Positions 8,924-16,911 of a DNA stretch of 64,000 nucleotides are shown here, piece after piece. This DNA is from Prevotella sp. AGR2160 (lineage in GTDB: Bacteria > Bacteroidota > Bacteroidia > Bacteroidales > Bacteroidaceae). The notes under the pieces are model-generated. The model ran no database searches and had not been told where the DNA came from. It worked only from the letters and a program-made list of their open reading frames with translations. The DNA is taken from assembly GCF_000424185.1 (NCBI RefSeq), contig NZ_AUJK01000008.1, positions 1 through 64,000 of the forward strand, written 5' to 3'. The translations under genes were made by a program, and so were the position numbers. The first letter of the stretch is position 1. Each line of letters starts with the position of its first letter.

Positions 8924-9904
8924 ATGGGAAAGTTTGTCAATCCTTTTACAGACATTGGATTCAAGCGAATCTTTGGTCAGGAAGTTTCAAAACCTCTTCT
9001 GCTTGATTTTCTGAATAATCTCTTGAAGGGAGAAAGGACGATCACGGATCTTCGTTTCCTGGATAAGGAACAACCGGCAGATTATCGTGAAGACCGTTCA
9101 CTTATCTATGACATCTTCTGTATGACGGATACCGGAGAGAAGATTATCGTAGAGATGCAGAACAAGGAACAGCCCCATTTCGCCGACCGCTGTCTGTACT
9201 ATTATTCTCAGGCTGTCTCTCGGCAAGGAGAAAAGGGAGCTGACTGGGACTATCATATCAATGCCGTTTATTTAGTAGCTTTCGTAAACTTCCATATGGA
9301 CGGTCTAGGAGATAACTTCCGTACGGATGTCGTGCTGATGAACAAACAGCTAAATGAAGTGTTCTCTGACAAGGAACGGTTTATTTTTCTTCAGCTCCCT
9401 GTCTTCCATAAAGAAGCCGAGGAGTGTAATGATGATTTCGAACGTTGGATTTATGTCTTGAAGAATATGGAAATATTAGATAGAATGCCGTGGGTTGCCA
9501 AAGATTCTGTCTTCCGTAAGTTGGCAGAAATTGGTGAAGTGAGTAATATGACGAAGGATGAGCGTATCAAGTATGATGCTGCTCTGCGTCATTATCGCGA
9601 TACACTGAATGTCATGCGTGGGGCCGAAAACAAAGGACATCAGCAAGGATTGATAGAAGGCTTGCAAAAAGGAAGACAGCAAGGCTTAACCGAAGGAAGA
9701 CAGCAAGGCTTAACCGAAGGAAGACAGCAAGGTTTGACCGAAGGAAGACAGCAAGGTTTGACTGAAGGAAGACAGCAAGGCTTAACTGAAGGAAGAAAGC
9801 AAGCGATTCTTCTGACAGCCAAAAACCTCTTTGCGATGGGGTTGTCCAAGGAACAGATCGCCAAAGCTACAGGATTGAGTCTGACAGATCTTGAAAAGCT
9901 ATAA
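8924..9904 (+). CDS. Rpn family PD-(D/E)XK nuclease/putative transposase
   Basis: Member of the recombination-promoting nuclease (PDDEXK_2, 'Rpn') family, abundant in Bacteroidetes, and probably a DNA endonuclease. N-terminal NPFTDIGFKRIFGQE is the family signature. Catalytic residues are Asp63 in IYDIF and Glu77-x-Gln79 in VEMQN. A helical middle part is followed by five tandem GRQQGLTE units (residues about 250-289) and a short C-terminal helix (LSKEQIAKATGLSLTDLEKL) resembling a small DNA-binding tail. It has its own promoter, no partner gene, and family A repeats on both sides. The family name includes 'transposase' but no terminal inverted repeats or target duplication are seen here. Confidence 0.85.
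   Translation: MGKFVNPFTDIGFKRIFGQEVSKPLLLDFLNNLLKGERTITDLRFLDKEQPADYREDRSLIYDIFCMTDTGEKIIVEMQNKEQPHFADRCLYYYSQAVSRQGEKGADWDYHINAVYLVAFVNFHMDGLGDNFRTDVVLMNKQLNEVFSDKERFIFLQLPVFHKEAEECNDDFERWIYVLKNMEILDRMPWVAKDSVFRKLAEIGEVSNMTKDERIKYDAALRHYRDTLNVMRGAENKGHQQGLIEGLQKGRQQGLTEGRQQGLTEGRQQGLTEGRQQGLTEGRQQGLTEGRKQAILLTAKNLFAMGLSKEQIAKATGLSLTDLEKL
9671..9790 (+). repeat. Five 24-bp tandem repeats inside the Rpn-family gene
   Basis: Five near-identical in-frame units beginning GGAAGACAGCAAGGCTTAAC, with a partial sixth (9791-9805), encode (GRQQGLTE)n. The units differ only at synonymous positions. The length is a multiple of three, so changes in copy number would keep the frame. Confidence 0.95.
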
Positions 9905-9910
9905 CGGCAA

Positions 9911-9940
9911 TCGTAGGGACATGATTCATCATGTTCCGCC
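9911..9940. repeat. Family A palindromic repeat
   Basis: CGTAGGGACATGATTCATCA followed by the matching arm ATGTTCCG, 7 bases after the Rpn gene stop and 25 before the acetyltransferase. Confidence 0.75.
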
Positions 9941-9964
9941 TCTCCACAATAACATACAACAAAA

Positions 9965-10531
9965 ATGAAGATACAACAAGCGAAGAAAGAGCAGGCGCAT
10001 GAGATCGCGCTGCTCATCATGGAGGCCATGAACCATGAATGTTGTCGGAACTTTGCCGGTCCCGAACATACTCTTGAGGACTTTGAACGTCTGATGACGG
10101 AGCTCGTCAGTCGTGACGACAGCCAGTATAGTTACCGCAACACCCTCGTGGCCGTCAGCGATGACGGCGATCTTATGGGCGCTGTCGTCAGCTATGACGG
10201 TGGCAAGCTCCATGAACTCCGCCGTCCGTTCATTGACGGGGCCCGGGAGTCTTTTGGCATCGATTACAGTGACATGGATGATGAGACGGAACCGGGAGAA
10301 CTGTATGTTGACAGTCTCTGCACAAAGTCCGACTACCGTGGTCACGGCGTCGCCTCTGCCTTGCTGAAAGCCTGCGCCGAAAAAGCCAAAGCGTTGAAGA
10401 TTCCCCGTGTCGGCCTTCTCGTTGACAACGGCAATCCAAAGGCCGAGCGCCTCTACACCCATGTCGGGTTCCGTTATAAGAACGATGCAAAATGGGGCGG
10501 GCACGCGATGAAACATTTGGTGAGGGAATAG
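9965..10531 (+). CDS. GNAT-family N-acetyltransferase
   Basis: Acetyl-CoA-dependent acetyltransferase of unknown substrate, 188 residues. The acetyl-CoA pyrophosphate loop is seen in SDYRGHGVASALL (Arg125-Gly126-His127-Gly128), after strand GELYVDSLCT, and the C-terminal VGLLVDNGNPKAERLYTHVGF matches motif B with its conserved Asn and Tyr. The N-terminal third (residues 1-95) is longer than in minimal GNATs and may shape the acceptor pocket. The start ATG follows an A-rich stretch; no canonical promoter box is clear, so it may be read from the Rpn promoter. Confidence 0.8.
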   Translation: MKIQQAKKEQAHEIALLIMEAMNHECCRNFAGPEHTLEDFERLMTELVSRDDSQYSYRNTLVAVSDDGDLMGAVVSYDGGKLHELRRPFIDGARESFGIDYSDMDDETEPGELYVDSLCTKSDYRGHGVASALLKACAEKAKALKIPRVGLLVDNGNPKAERLYTHVGFRYKNDAKWGGHAMKHLVRE

Positions 10532-10668
10532 ATCCTCTTGCAGGGTGCGGTCAGATAGGTTTAGGGGCACTCTGCAAGAGAACCAAAACAGTCAATCCTA
10601 GTTCCCGCTGACTGAAAATTGACACTAAAAATCCATCGTTTCCAACTCCCATTCTAGAAAGAGGAGAC

Positions 10669-10782
10669 TCGTAAATGTCATTCAGAAATGACAATCTTGC
10701 CACTTTGCGAGGCTATCTTACAGAGATAATTTTATAAACACGTTGTTTAGAAAATTATCTCCGTAAGATATTTTCGTAAATG
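10669..10782. repeat. MITE-like palindromic element
   Basis: Arms TATCTTACAGAGATAATTTT (from 10714) and AAAATTATCTCCGTAAGATA (to 10770) form a near-perfect 57-base inverted repeat. It lies inside a segment bounded by the 9-base direct repeat TCGTAAATG (10669-10677 and 10774-10782). This is the layout of a small non-autonomous insertion with target duplication; no transposase is encoded. A long RNA hairpin is the alternative. Confidence 0.5.
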
Positions 10783-11051
10783 ACATACTTATTCTCGAAA
10801 AAGACCATAGATTTTTGCATAATTATCAGCAATACCGAACCGTAATGTATCATTATACGAATAATTATACAGGATAATTCACCACAAAAACAAGCAAAAA
10901 TTCTATCTCATTGTATTCCAACCAGATAGCAAGTATGCCCATTTCTCGCATATTTACGGACAGATGACAAGGTTGTGATTATCGTGCGAATCTCAGACAA
11001 CTAGAATAGGATAAAATAAAGGAAAACATGGCGGCCACCAACATAGCAACA

Positions 11052-11079
11052 AAAAAAAAGGCGGCCATAAGACCGCCCC
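11052..11079 (-). terminator. Intrinsic terminator of the fimbrial operon
   Basis: On the minus strand a GGCGG...CCGCC stem (11060-11077) is followed by nine T residues, 20-40 bases after the stop of the 543-residue lipoprotein. Confidence 0.85.
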
Positions 11080-11099
11080 TATATAGATGTTATACGTTA

Positions 11100-12731
11100 T
11101 CAGAATGCCAAGATGGGAAAATATCCAATAGGATCCGAAGAGGTCGTACTTCCCATAAGCTGGTTCGTATCAATTTTGAAAGAAAAGCCATAATTACTTC
11201 CTGCTTTCGCCCAGGAAGCTGTCGTAAAGCAATATTTATTACTATTAGTGACAAACTGATAATATCCCTCTCCAAGATTTTCGAAAGCCTTCTTCAAGGA
11301 CGCTTGCACCCCCGTGGCAGTCACTGATGTGATAAACGTTTCTTTTTCTTGACTTGCCAAATTGATGTCTGTGCCTCCACCAGCAATATTGAGTTGATTG
11401 AGGATGGCGTACAACTGAGCACCGACAGGTAAGAACCACCCGGAGTTTGGTGATGTCGTTTTATCATTTGTCAATGGAGCCAGTTCGTTGAACTTGTTAA
11501 TAAGGGAAGAGCCCGTAAAGTCTGTTAGATTTTTAAAGAGCTGCACATCTGCAAGATCCTTCGTACGTTGGATACCATCTTTATCAGACAAGACATCGTA
11601 ATAATTTTGAATCTGTGGGGCCTTTGTTGTGAAAGCATCGGTCACCTTTGCATTAGTACCACTTAGATTTACCGTATAAGGCTTTCCACAGATCACCAAC
11701 GCATGACTATATCCGTCCATCAATGGATTATCTGAATTGGCAATATAGCCTACCAGTCCGATGGGCTTATAATTGGTATTCAGTGTGCCGGCATGCGTCA
11801 TGGCTCCATTTTCATAAAAGATGTCACCTATACGCATCTGATATACCTGCTCTTTTCCGCCAACTACATGGTCGGTATAGTGACCCTTGGTCTTGACAAA
11901 GTAATTGACGGAATAAGTAGTTCCATCCGCAGAGACCTGAAGTTGCGAGGTAACATTCGGCTTGACGATGTAACGGTATTTGTTCTGATAAAGACAAGGC
12001 TTCACATCACCAGACAGCTTATAATCCGGCCACATCACGAACGAATAAGTCTTATCGACCCTGTAGGTGACTGGGCTCAACGTAGTCAGACAAAGGCCCA
12101 TCTCATGATTCATCGTGAAACTCATCGTGTAGCCATCAGCATCCGTAGGCAGCGTGCCTTTGGCGACCATGAGATCGGAGGCATTGTAGTCTTCCATTTT
12201 CGTTTGATCGGTCTTCGGCGTCCACTTGTCAATCAGTGTGGCAAAGAACTTCTCGGCCTTGGCTTGGTCTGTCGTCAGAGAAGCGTCCGTGGCAGCCGTA
12301 GCGTCTACAGCGCTGCTCATATCCGTAGCACCCGTGAGCGTCTTGAACGCATCATCGCTGATATATGGATAATAAGCGAAGTAAGTGGCGTTGGCGTCAT
12401 ACTGGATCGTATTGCTGGCATTCCACAAACTACCATCATTGATATAGCAGACATTGGACTTCGTCACCTTTCCGTCTTTCACCTCAAAAATACCAATCTG
12501 GTCATTCATCGTGAAGTCGGTGCCAAGGCCGTCATCACCCGTAGGCATCGCGCGCGACGTCACCTTGGACGCCTTACTGTTCTGGCCGTCGAAGCCGCCA
12601 TCCTTCACACTGATGGTTAGAGTCTTGCTCATGCTGTCGCCACTCATGGTGTCTTCCGTGGAACAGCCTGCGAGAGTCATCGTCATAGCCAACGCTACGG
12701 CGAGACCAGTAAAAACATGTTTCTTATTCAT
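11100..12731 (-). CDS. Fimbrillin-family lipoprotein (543 residues)
   Basis: Surface lipoprotein of the fimbrillin/Mfa-like type. The lipoprotein signal ends LAGC (lipidation at Cys23). The opening of the mature part, with TSRAMPTGDDGLGTDFTMND, QIGIFEV and YFAYYPYISDDAF, is characteristic of the Mfa_like_1 N-terminal domain, in which an Arg-containing site is cut before polymerisation. The second half (about 300-543), with WFLPVGAQLYAILNQL, resembles the tip-type extension found in larger members. It is the last gene of a minus-strand operon; a terminator follows directly. It may be an anchor or tip subunit given its size and position, which is inference. Confidence 0.75.
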   Translation of the reverse strand: MNKKHVFTGLAVALAMTMTLAGCSTEDTMSGDSMSKTLTISVKDGGFDGQNSKASKVTSRAMPTGDDGLGTDFTMNDQIGIFEVKDGKVTKSNVCYINDGSLWNASNTIQYDANATYFAYYPYISDDAFKTLTGATDMSSAVDATAATDASLTTDQAKAEKFFATLIDKWTPKTDQTKMEDYNASDLMVAKGTLPTDADGYTMSFTMNHEMGLCLTTLSPVTYRVDKTYSFVMWPDYKLSGDVKPCLYQNKYRYIVKPNVTSQLQVSADGTTYSVNYFVKTKGHYTDHVVGGKEQVYQMRIGDIFYENGAMTHAGTLNTNYKPIGLVGYIANSDNPLMDGYSHALVICGKPYTVNLSGTNAKVTDAFTTKAPQIQNYYDVLSDKDGIQRTKDLADVQLFKNLTDFTGSSLINKFNELAPLTNDKTTSPNSGWFLPVGAQLYAILNQLNIAGGGTDINLASQEKETFITSVTATGVQASLKKAFENLGEGYYQFVTNSNKYCFTTASWAKAGSNYGFSFKIDTNQLMGSTTSSDPIGYFPILAF

Positions 12732-12760
12732 TATCTTTCGTCGTTAAAGGTTTATATTTC

Positions 12761-14056
12761 CTAGTGATAAATGGTTTTTCCCTCTTTCTGCCAGTTGGTC
12801 TCAGAAGGATTACTCGTGGAAGTATTGCTGATTTGGTCGAGCTGCCACTGTTCTACAATACCCGTTGTACCTGTAATGCCGCCCGATTTCCAGGAAGTAG
12901 CATCGAGCTTCGTACCCGTTACGCCTCCCGAATCCCAGGTAGTGGCATCGCTCTTCGTACCCGTATCGATCTTCCCCGACCAGTCCGTAGCGGAACCTGT
13001 TGTTCCGGTCTTAGTGCCGCCTTGCCACAACGTCACCGTAATATATTTCGTATCATTACCGATCTCTTTTTCCTTTTCGTCCCAGTTATTGGCGCTGACG
13101 AGCACCAAAAGCTGATTGTCGTCCAGAAGTTTGAGATGGAAGGTATAGCGAAAACCGGGCAAAAGCTGCAGATCCTTGTCAGCGTTGTATACATACTTGT
13201 ATGTTTTATCACCAACAGTCACCGAAAACAAGGTATTCCCTTTTGCGAAGGTCTGCGGGATGACCACGGCCTCATAACAGCCTACATACCCCTCCGTAGC
13301 AGGCTTTGTCGTCGTCGCAGGAATCACCACACTCTTCGTAACGTCCGTAGAAGCATAGGAGCCGAAGAGTTCCCGTGAGCCGGTGCTCGTCGTCAGGCCT
13401 GACGAAGCGGAGAATGTCGCTGCCGTGATCATCGGCGCGTCCGTCGTGCCCACAGCCTCCGACGTGATAGCATGGTTGTCGGGATCATCGGCGACAATCA
13501 GGAAGGACAGCAGACTCAACTGATGACAGAACAGCAGGCAATAGTCATCCGGCAGCGGATACTGGTAAGCGACCGTCGTAGCCGGACAGTAGAGGAAATC
13601 ACTGCCGGAAACGCCATCCTTACTCTGATCGGCAGCGACAGCAATCTTTGTGCCGTCGGGCGCTGTCGACTGATAGCCTCCCGTTGCCCTTGGCAGATAC
13701 CAGGCCGTACAGGTACGGACCGGCTCATTCGGCGAGCGGAAGAAGAACGGCTCTTCCGATGCGTTAGATATTTTCAGCATATCCGATGACGCGTCTGGCG
13801 TATAGGCTTTCACGATGTCATACTTCGTACCGTCAACAGCCGTCGATACCATACGGATAGCCAGTTTCTCCGTTCCCTGCCACGTCTCCGCAGACGTGGA
13901 AGTGGCTTTGCTCGTCGTGGTGATCTGCGTGTGGAGTGTCGATGCTGCTAGTGGAATAGTTTTCGGGAAATCCTTGGCATTCTCCCCATCGTCCGTCGAA
14001 GAGGAGCAGGCGGCCAAAAGGGGAATTATCAAACTGACATAGATAAGTTTATGCAT
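12761..14056 (-). CDS. Fimbrillin-like lipoprotein with tandem C-terminal repeats
   Basis: Lipoprotein signal with LLAAC (Cys17), then a fimbrillin-like body: TWQGTEKLAIRM, AWYLPRATGGYQS, a strand pair with YPLPDDYCLLFCHQLS (the conserved 'H-x-LS' segment) and GFRYTFHLKLLDDNQLLVLVSANNW. Most fimbrillins end shortly after that last W. This one continues with four 15-residue units (about residues 350-409), TGTTGSATDWSGKID, TGTKSDATTWDSGGV, TGTKLDATSWKSGGI, TGTTGIVEQWQLDQI, and a tail with another W. It lies 29 bases upstream of the 543-residue lipoprotein. Role as major or accessory pilin is not decidable. Confidence 0.7.
   Translation of the reverse strand: MHKLIYVSLIIPLLAACSSSTDDGENAKDFPKTIPLAASTLHTQITTTSKATSTSAETWQGTEKLAIRMVSTAVDGTKYDIVKAYTPDASSDMLKISNASEEPFFFRSPNEPVRTCTAWYLPRATGGYQSTAPDGTKIAVAADQSKDGVSGSDFLYCPATTVAYQYPLPDDYCLLFCHQLSLLSFLIVADDPDNHAITSEAVGTTDAPMITAATFSASSGLTTSTGSRELFGSYASTDVTKSVVIPATTTKPATEGYVGCYEAVVIPQTFAKGNTLFSVTVGDKTYKYVYNADKDLQLLPGFRYTFHLKLLDDNQLLVLVSANNWDEKEKEIGNDTKYITVTLWQGGTKTGTTGSATDWSGKIDTGTKSDATTWDSGGVTGTKLDATSWKSGGITGTTGIVEQWQLDQISNTSTSNPSETNWQKEGKTIYH
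12830..13009 (-). repeat. Four 45-bp coding repeats in the fimbrillin-like gene
   Basis: Encodes four consecutive 15-residue units, each with a central A-T/S-x-W motif. The middle two are most alike; the outer two have diverged. Confidence 0.8.
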
Positions 14057-14100
14057 TGGTTTGGTTATTTCATATATCCTGTATTCATTCCTCCGTCCTG

Positions 14101-14981
14101 TCAGGTCTTGATGGTAGCCTGGATATTCGTGGGATACCCATTGAAAATAACATCGGAACGGTAATAAAAGCCGGACTCAATGGTCAGCGGATCAAAACGG
14201 AAATAGGTTTCTGTACCGTCTTTCAAGGTCAGACGGATATAGCAGGGATATTTCGTGGTAAACTCCTGTGGCGGTAGCAGGGCCATCGCCTTGAAGGTCG
14301 TCGCCTCGTTGTCATCGGCGATCTTCAGAAAGTCTACCGGCACACAATTGCTGGCCGTCCCCGTCACGCCCGTACGCGGATTAAACCCTACTTTCGTATA
14401 GGCATCGTAAAGCGCTAACTTGGCTCCTTGGAAATCACCGGCTTTCAGTCCGCCCGTCAGCGAGATCAGCGACAGAGCTTACGCTTCATCGGAATCACGG
14501 CGGCACCATCGGCTCCGATCGTTGCGGCCTCTCCCCAGAGCAGATCACTGTTGAGATAGCCCTCTTCCGTACTTTGGTCGGTCTGCACCTGGAAAGCAGA
14601 AGTCTCCGGCAAGTCCTTGAAACCATCGCCATAAGGAGCACAGGCAATGACCTGCGTGCCGGCATCCGGTGCGGCAGGTACTGTTGTGCCGTCGTCAGGA
14701 ACGAGGTTATTGAACTGTCCGTTACCTTTGTATTTGAGGTTATCAAAAGCAAAGCTGTTATCAGACTTCAGGCCGAAGAGGCCTACACGCGTCCTGCTGT
14801 CCAGCAGCCCCGTTTGCAACGAATGTCCCACGACACGGGAAGCAGCATCCGGTGGCATCGTATACCTCACCGACAGCCTTGCAGCCTCGGGCACAAGGAT
14901 TCCACCCTCGTCCGTCTGCGACGAACAAGCGAAGAGCAGAGGAAAAGTGAAAAGTGTAATAATAGGTTCAAGTATTCTCAT
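14101..14981 (-). pseudogene. Frameshifted fimbrillin-like lipoprotein
   Basis: Starts with a lipoprotein signal (LLFAC, Cys19) and runs 171 residues to a stop at 14466, ending in MKRKLCR. The expected fimbrillin sequence resumes in another frame at the same place (ALSLISLTGGLKAGDFQGAK) and continues to the stop at 14101 (GYPTNIQATIKT). Restoring one base in the AAG/GCT junction near 14478-14481 gives a continuous protein of about 293 residues. No long homopolymer is present, so the break looks like a recent single-base deletion or a sequencing error, not classic slippage. It lies between the small YxKP peptide gene and the 431-residue lipoprotein, in the same operon. Confidence 0.75.
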
Positions 14982-14996
14982 TATCTCAAGATTATT

Positions 14997-15212
14997 TTAT
15001 TCAGTAGGAATAGCAGTCTCACCGGGATCATCCCAAGAGGCGGAAGGCGTGGTCGAAGTGAAGTCCTCAAAGTCAGAGGATTTCGCGGTTTTAGTGCCGG
15101 GAACACCTGATTTATCTTCTTGCTTTCCCGCGGCCGCTCCTCCGGACGTATCACAGATTTCCGACAACTCCATCTCAACGACATGGATCATCGGTTTCTG
15201 GTAAGATTGCAT
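14997..15212 (-). CDS. Small 'YxKP' peptide of unknown function, first gene of the fimbrial operon
   Basis: A 71-residue protein beginning MQSYQKPMIHVVEMELSEIC. It then has DTSGG and a low-complexity Ser/Thr/Asp/Gly tail. The start pattern (Met, one or two residues, YxKPxI, hydrophobic run, then Cys or Leu and T-S-G) resembles a large group of short uncharacterised Bacteroidetes proteins usually found beside fimbrillin or secreted-protein genes. An ATG 30 bases upstream (15242) would add ten residues; the later start fits the pattern better. There is no signal peptide. A relative lies at 61665-61880. Function unknown; a precursor peptide or secretion accessory is possible. Confidence 0.6.
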   Translation of the reverse strand: MQSYQKPMIHVVEMELSEICDTSGGAAAGKQEDKSGVPGTKTAKSSDFEDFTSTTPSASWDDPGETAIPTE

Positions 15213-15262
15213 TTTCTTTAGCGATTTAAGTTCAGTAACCATGTTTCAAAATTTCTAGTTAT

Positions 15263-15270
15263 CAAATATC
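15263..15270 (-). promoter_or_regulatory. Weak candidate -7 box for the fimbrial operon
   Basis: GATATTTG on the minus strand, one mismatch from TAnnTTTG, 20-50 bases before the possible starts of the small peptide gene. Confidence 0.3.
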
Positions 15271-15380
15271 GTATTCACATTTCGACAGCTAAGATAGCTA
15301 AAAAATTTTAAACACGCAAATAAAAAAACGAGAAAAAAATAATTTTAGGGGCAACATGGATTATGTTTTAAAAAAAGGCT

Positions 15381-15405
15381 AAACATGATCCATGATGTCC
15401 CTACT
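15381..15405. repeat. Family A palindromic repeat
   Basis: AAACATGATCCATGATGTCC followed by CTAC, 3 bases beyond the lemA stop on its 3' side. Confidence 0.7.
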
Positions 15406-15407
15406 AC

Positions 15408-15992
15408 TTAGATATCCAAATCAGGCGCTTTCTCGGCACCACTGGCGGCCTCGAACTTCGCCATTTTGTCGAAGCCGAACATGCCGGCAACGAGGACATT
15501 CGGCATACGACGGATCGTCACGTCATAATCCTGCACGGCCTCATTATACTGCTGACGGGCCTCATTGATGCGGTTCTCCGTTCCTTCAAGCTGCGTCTGC
15601 AAATCCTGGAAGTTCTCACTGGCTTTCAACTGCGGATAATTCTCGCTGACAGCCATCAACTTTCCAAGGGCTGCAGAGAGTTCTCCCTGCGCCTCCTGGA
15701 ACTGGCGGATCTTTTCCGGCGTGAGATCACCGGCATCGAGCTTGATCTGTGAGGCTTTCGAACGGGCCTCCGCTACCTCCTTGAACGTCTCATTCTCATG
15801 CTTAGCATAAGCCTTGACGACTTTCGTGAGATTCGGAAGCAGGTCTGCACGACGCTGATACGTTGCCTGTACGTTGGCCAAGGCCGTCGTCGCCGTCTCC
15901 TGTTTACTGACCATACCATTGTATGCACTCACGCCCCAGAGGATGATCACGACAATCACGCCGAGGGCAATCCATAATCCTTTGTTCTTCAT
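15408..15992 (-). CDS. lemA: LemA family protein
   Basis: Membrane-anchored coiled-coil protein of the LemA family, 194 residues, normal length. One N-terminal membrane segment (about 6-22), then helices with the family signatures RRADLLPNLTKVVKAYAKHE and the closing FGFDKMAKFEA. The biochemical role of LemA is not settled; it is often encoded beside TPM-domain or M48 peptidase genes, as here. It lies 76 bases downstream of the TPM gene on the same strand. The gap contains three copies of a 13-base repeat. Confidence 0.9.
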   Translation of the reverse strand: MKNKGLWIALGVIVVIILWGVSAYNGMVSKQETATTALANVQATYQRRADLLPNLTKVVKAYAKHENETFKEVAEARSKASQIKLDAGDLTPEKIRQFQEAQGELSAALGKLMAVSENYPQLKASENFQDLQTQLEGTENRINEARQQYNEAVQDYDVTIRRMPNVLVAGMFGFDKMAKFEAASGAEKAPDLDI

Positions 15993-16010
15993 ATTCTTTC
16001 GTTTTTATTG

Positions 16011-16055
16011 ATAGCTCACAATATAGCTCGCAATAGATTTTTATAGCTCACAATA
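16011..16055. repeat. Three 13-bp direct repeats between the TPM and lemA genes
   Basis: ATAGCTCACAATA at 16011-16023, ATAGCTCGCAATA at 16023-16035 and ATAGCTCACAATA again at 16043-16055, 10-20 bases upstream of the lemA start. Possibly a regulator site or an unstable short duplication. Confidence 0.8.
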
Positions 16056-16068
16056 GAAATAAAATAAC

Positions 16069-16911
16069 TTACCATCCGCCGCCGGCACCACCGCCACCGA
16101 AGGAGCCGCCGCCAAAGAAGCCGCCACTGTCGAAGTCGGAGCCACAGGAGCCACTGTCGCCTCCACCGAAGAAGATGATCGGCGGAATACCGCCATCACC
16201 ATCATGCCTACGGCCGCCACCACCTCTTGGACCATGACGGTTACGCCACCAGGCATAGAGCATCGGCGAGAAGATAACGAGAAGGAGAAGCATCACCGCC
16301 CATGTCGGCAAATCATCCTCTTCTTCCCCGCTGGTCTGAACGACATGTTCAAACTGGGCGTTGTTTCCCTTCAACTTATAATAGAGCGCCTTCGACGTAC
16401 TGACGACGGCATTATCGAGGTCATCATTGCGCATGTTGTCACGGATACAGTTGCGGCCGATACGTCCACACTCCACATCCGTCAGCACGCCCTCGACACC
16501 TTTTCCCGGTGCGATAAAGTATTGATGGTCCTCTACGGCGATGACGACGACGAGGCCACTGCGCTCCTTCTTCGTACCGACACCATATTGATTGCCGACA
16601 TCCTCGGCCATACGGAAGGCATCACCATTCTTCACGGCAGCGGCCACGATAAAGAGCGGCTGCACGCCCGTCTCCTTCTCGATCCGTCCGAGCCAGTAGT
16701 TGGCGGAGTCACGGGCCTCGTCGGAGACGAGCTCATCGGGATCAGTAAGATACTGCGTGCGGTCCTGCAAGTAAGCAATAGGCACGTCTTCGGCCGTCCA
16801 CACCTTCGCCTGAATAGCGGAGGAGAAGACGAACAGCAGAAGGGCGAAGAGCAGCATACTGCCCTCTCTCCTACCATTTACGGATCTATTCAAAGACTTC
16901 ATCAATTCCAT
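16069..16911 (-). CDS. TPM domain protein (YgcG family)
   Basis: Membrane protein with an extracytoplasmic TPM domain (about residues 55-190; LSDEA-like DELVSDEARDSANYWLGRIE and GLVVVIAVEDHQYFIAPGKGVEGVL), one membrane helix (about 204-221) and a Gly/Ser/Phe-rich tail ending GGGSFGGGGAGGGW. The family is linked to envelope stress and photosystem repair in other groups; its role here is unknown. The start overlaps the PBP gene end by 26 bases. Met19 (16857), behind a strong AGGAGAGAGG site, is a serious alternative but would remove the basic residues before the signal segment. LemA follows, the usual pairing. Confidence 0.85.
   Translation of the reverse strand: MELMKSLNRSVNGRREGSMLLFALLLFVFSSAIQAKVWTAEDVPIAYLQDRTQYLTDPDELVSDEARDSANYWLGRIEKETGVQPLFIVAAAVKNGDAFRMAEDVGNQYGVGTKKERSGLVVVIAVEDHQYFIAPGKGVEGVLTDVECGRIGRNCIRDNMRNDDLDNAVVSTSKALYYKLKGNNAQFEHVVQTSGEEEDDLPTWAVMLLLLVIFSPMLYAWWRNRHGPRGGGGRRHDGDGGIPPIIFFGGGDSGSCGSDFDSGGFFGGGSFGGGGAGGGW

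Larger units (their letters stand above)
10532..11099. other. Gene-free stretch with palindromes
   Basis: No open frame here looks coding. It holds a hairpin (10535-10580, arms CTCTTGCAGGGTGC and GCACTCTGCAAGAG) just after the acetyltransferase stop, a small hairpin (10676-10693), a 57-base palindrome (10714-10770) and, at the right end, the terminator of the fimbrial operon. The stretch 10790-11050 is AT-rich and featureless. Confidence 0.7.

Noticed and set aside
9671..9790. Tandem repeats as a CRISPR array
   Set aside because: The units are contiguous, without spacers, and encode protein in frame.
8924..9904. Rpn-family gene as a complete mobile element
   Set aside because: No terminal inverted repeats or target duplications surround it; the family A repeats beside it occur at many unrelated genes.
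14101..14367. Separate 88-residue gene
   Set aside because: Its sequence continues the lipoprotein that ends at 14466 in another frame, so it is the rest of a frameshifted gene.
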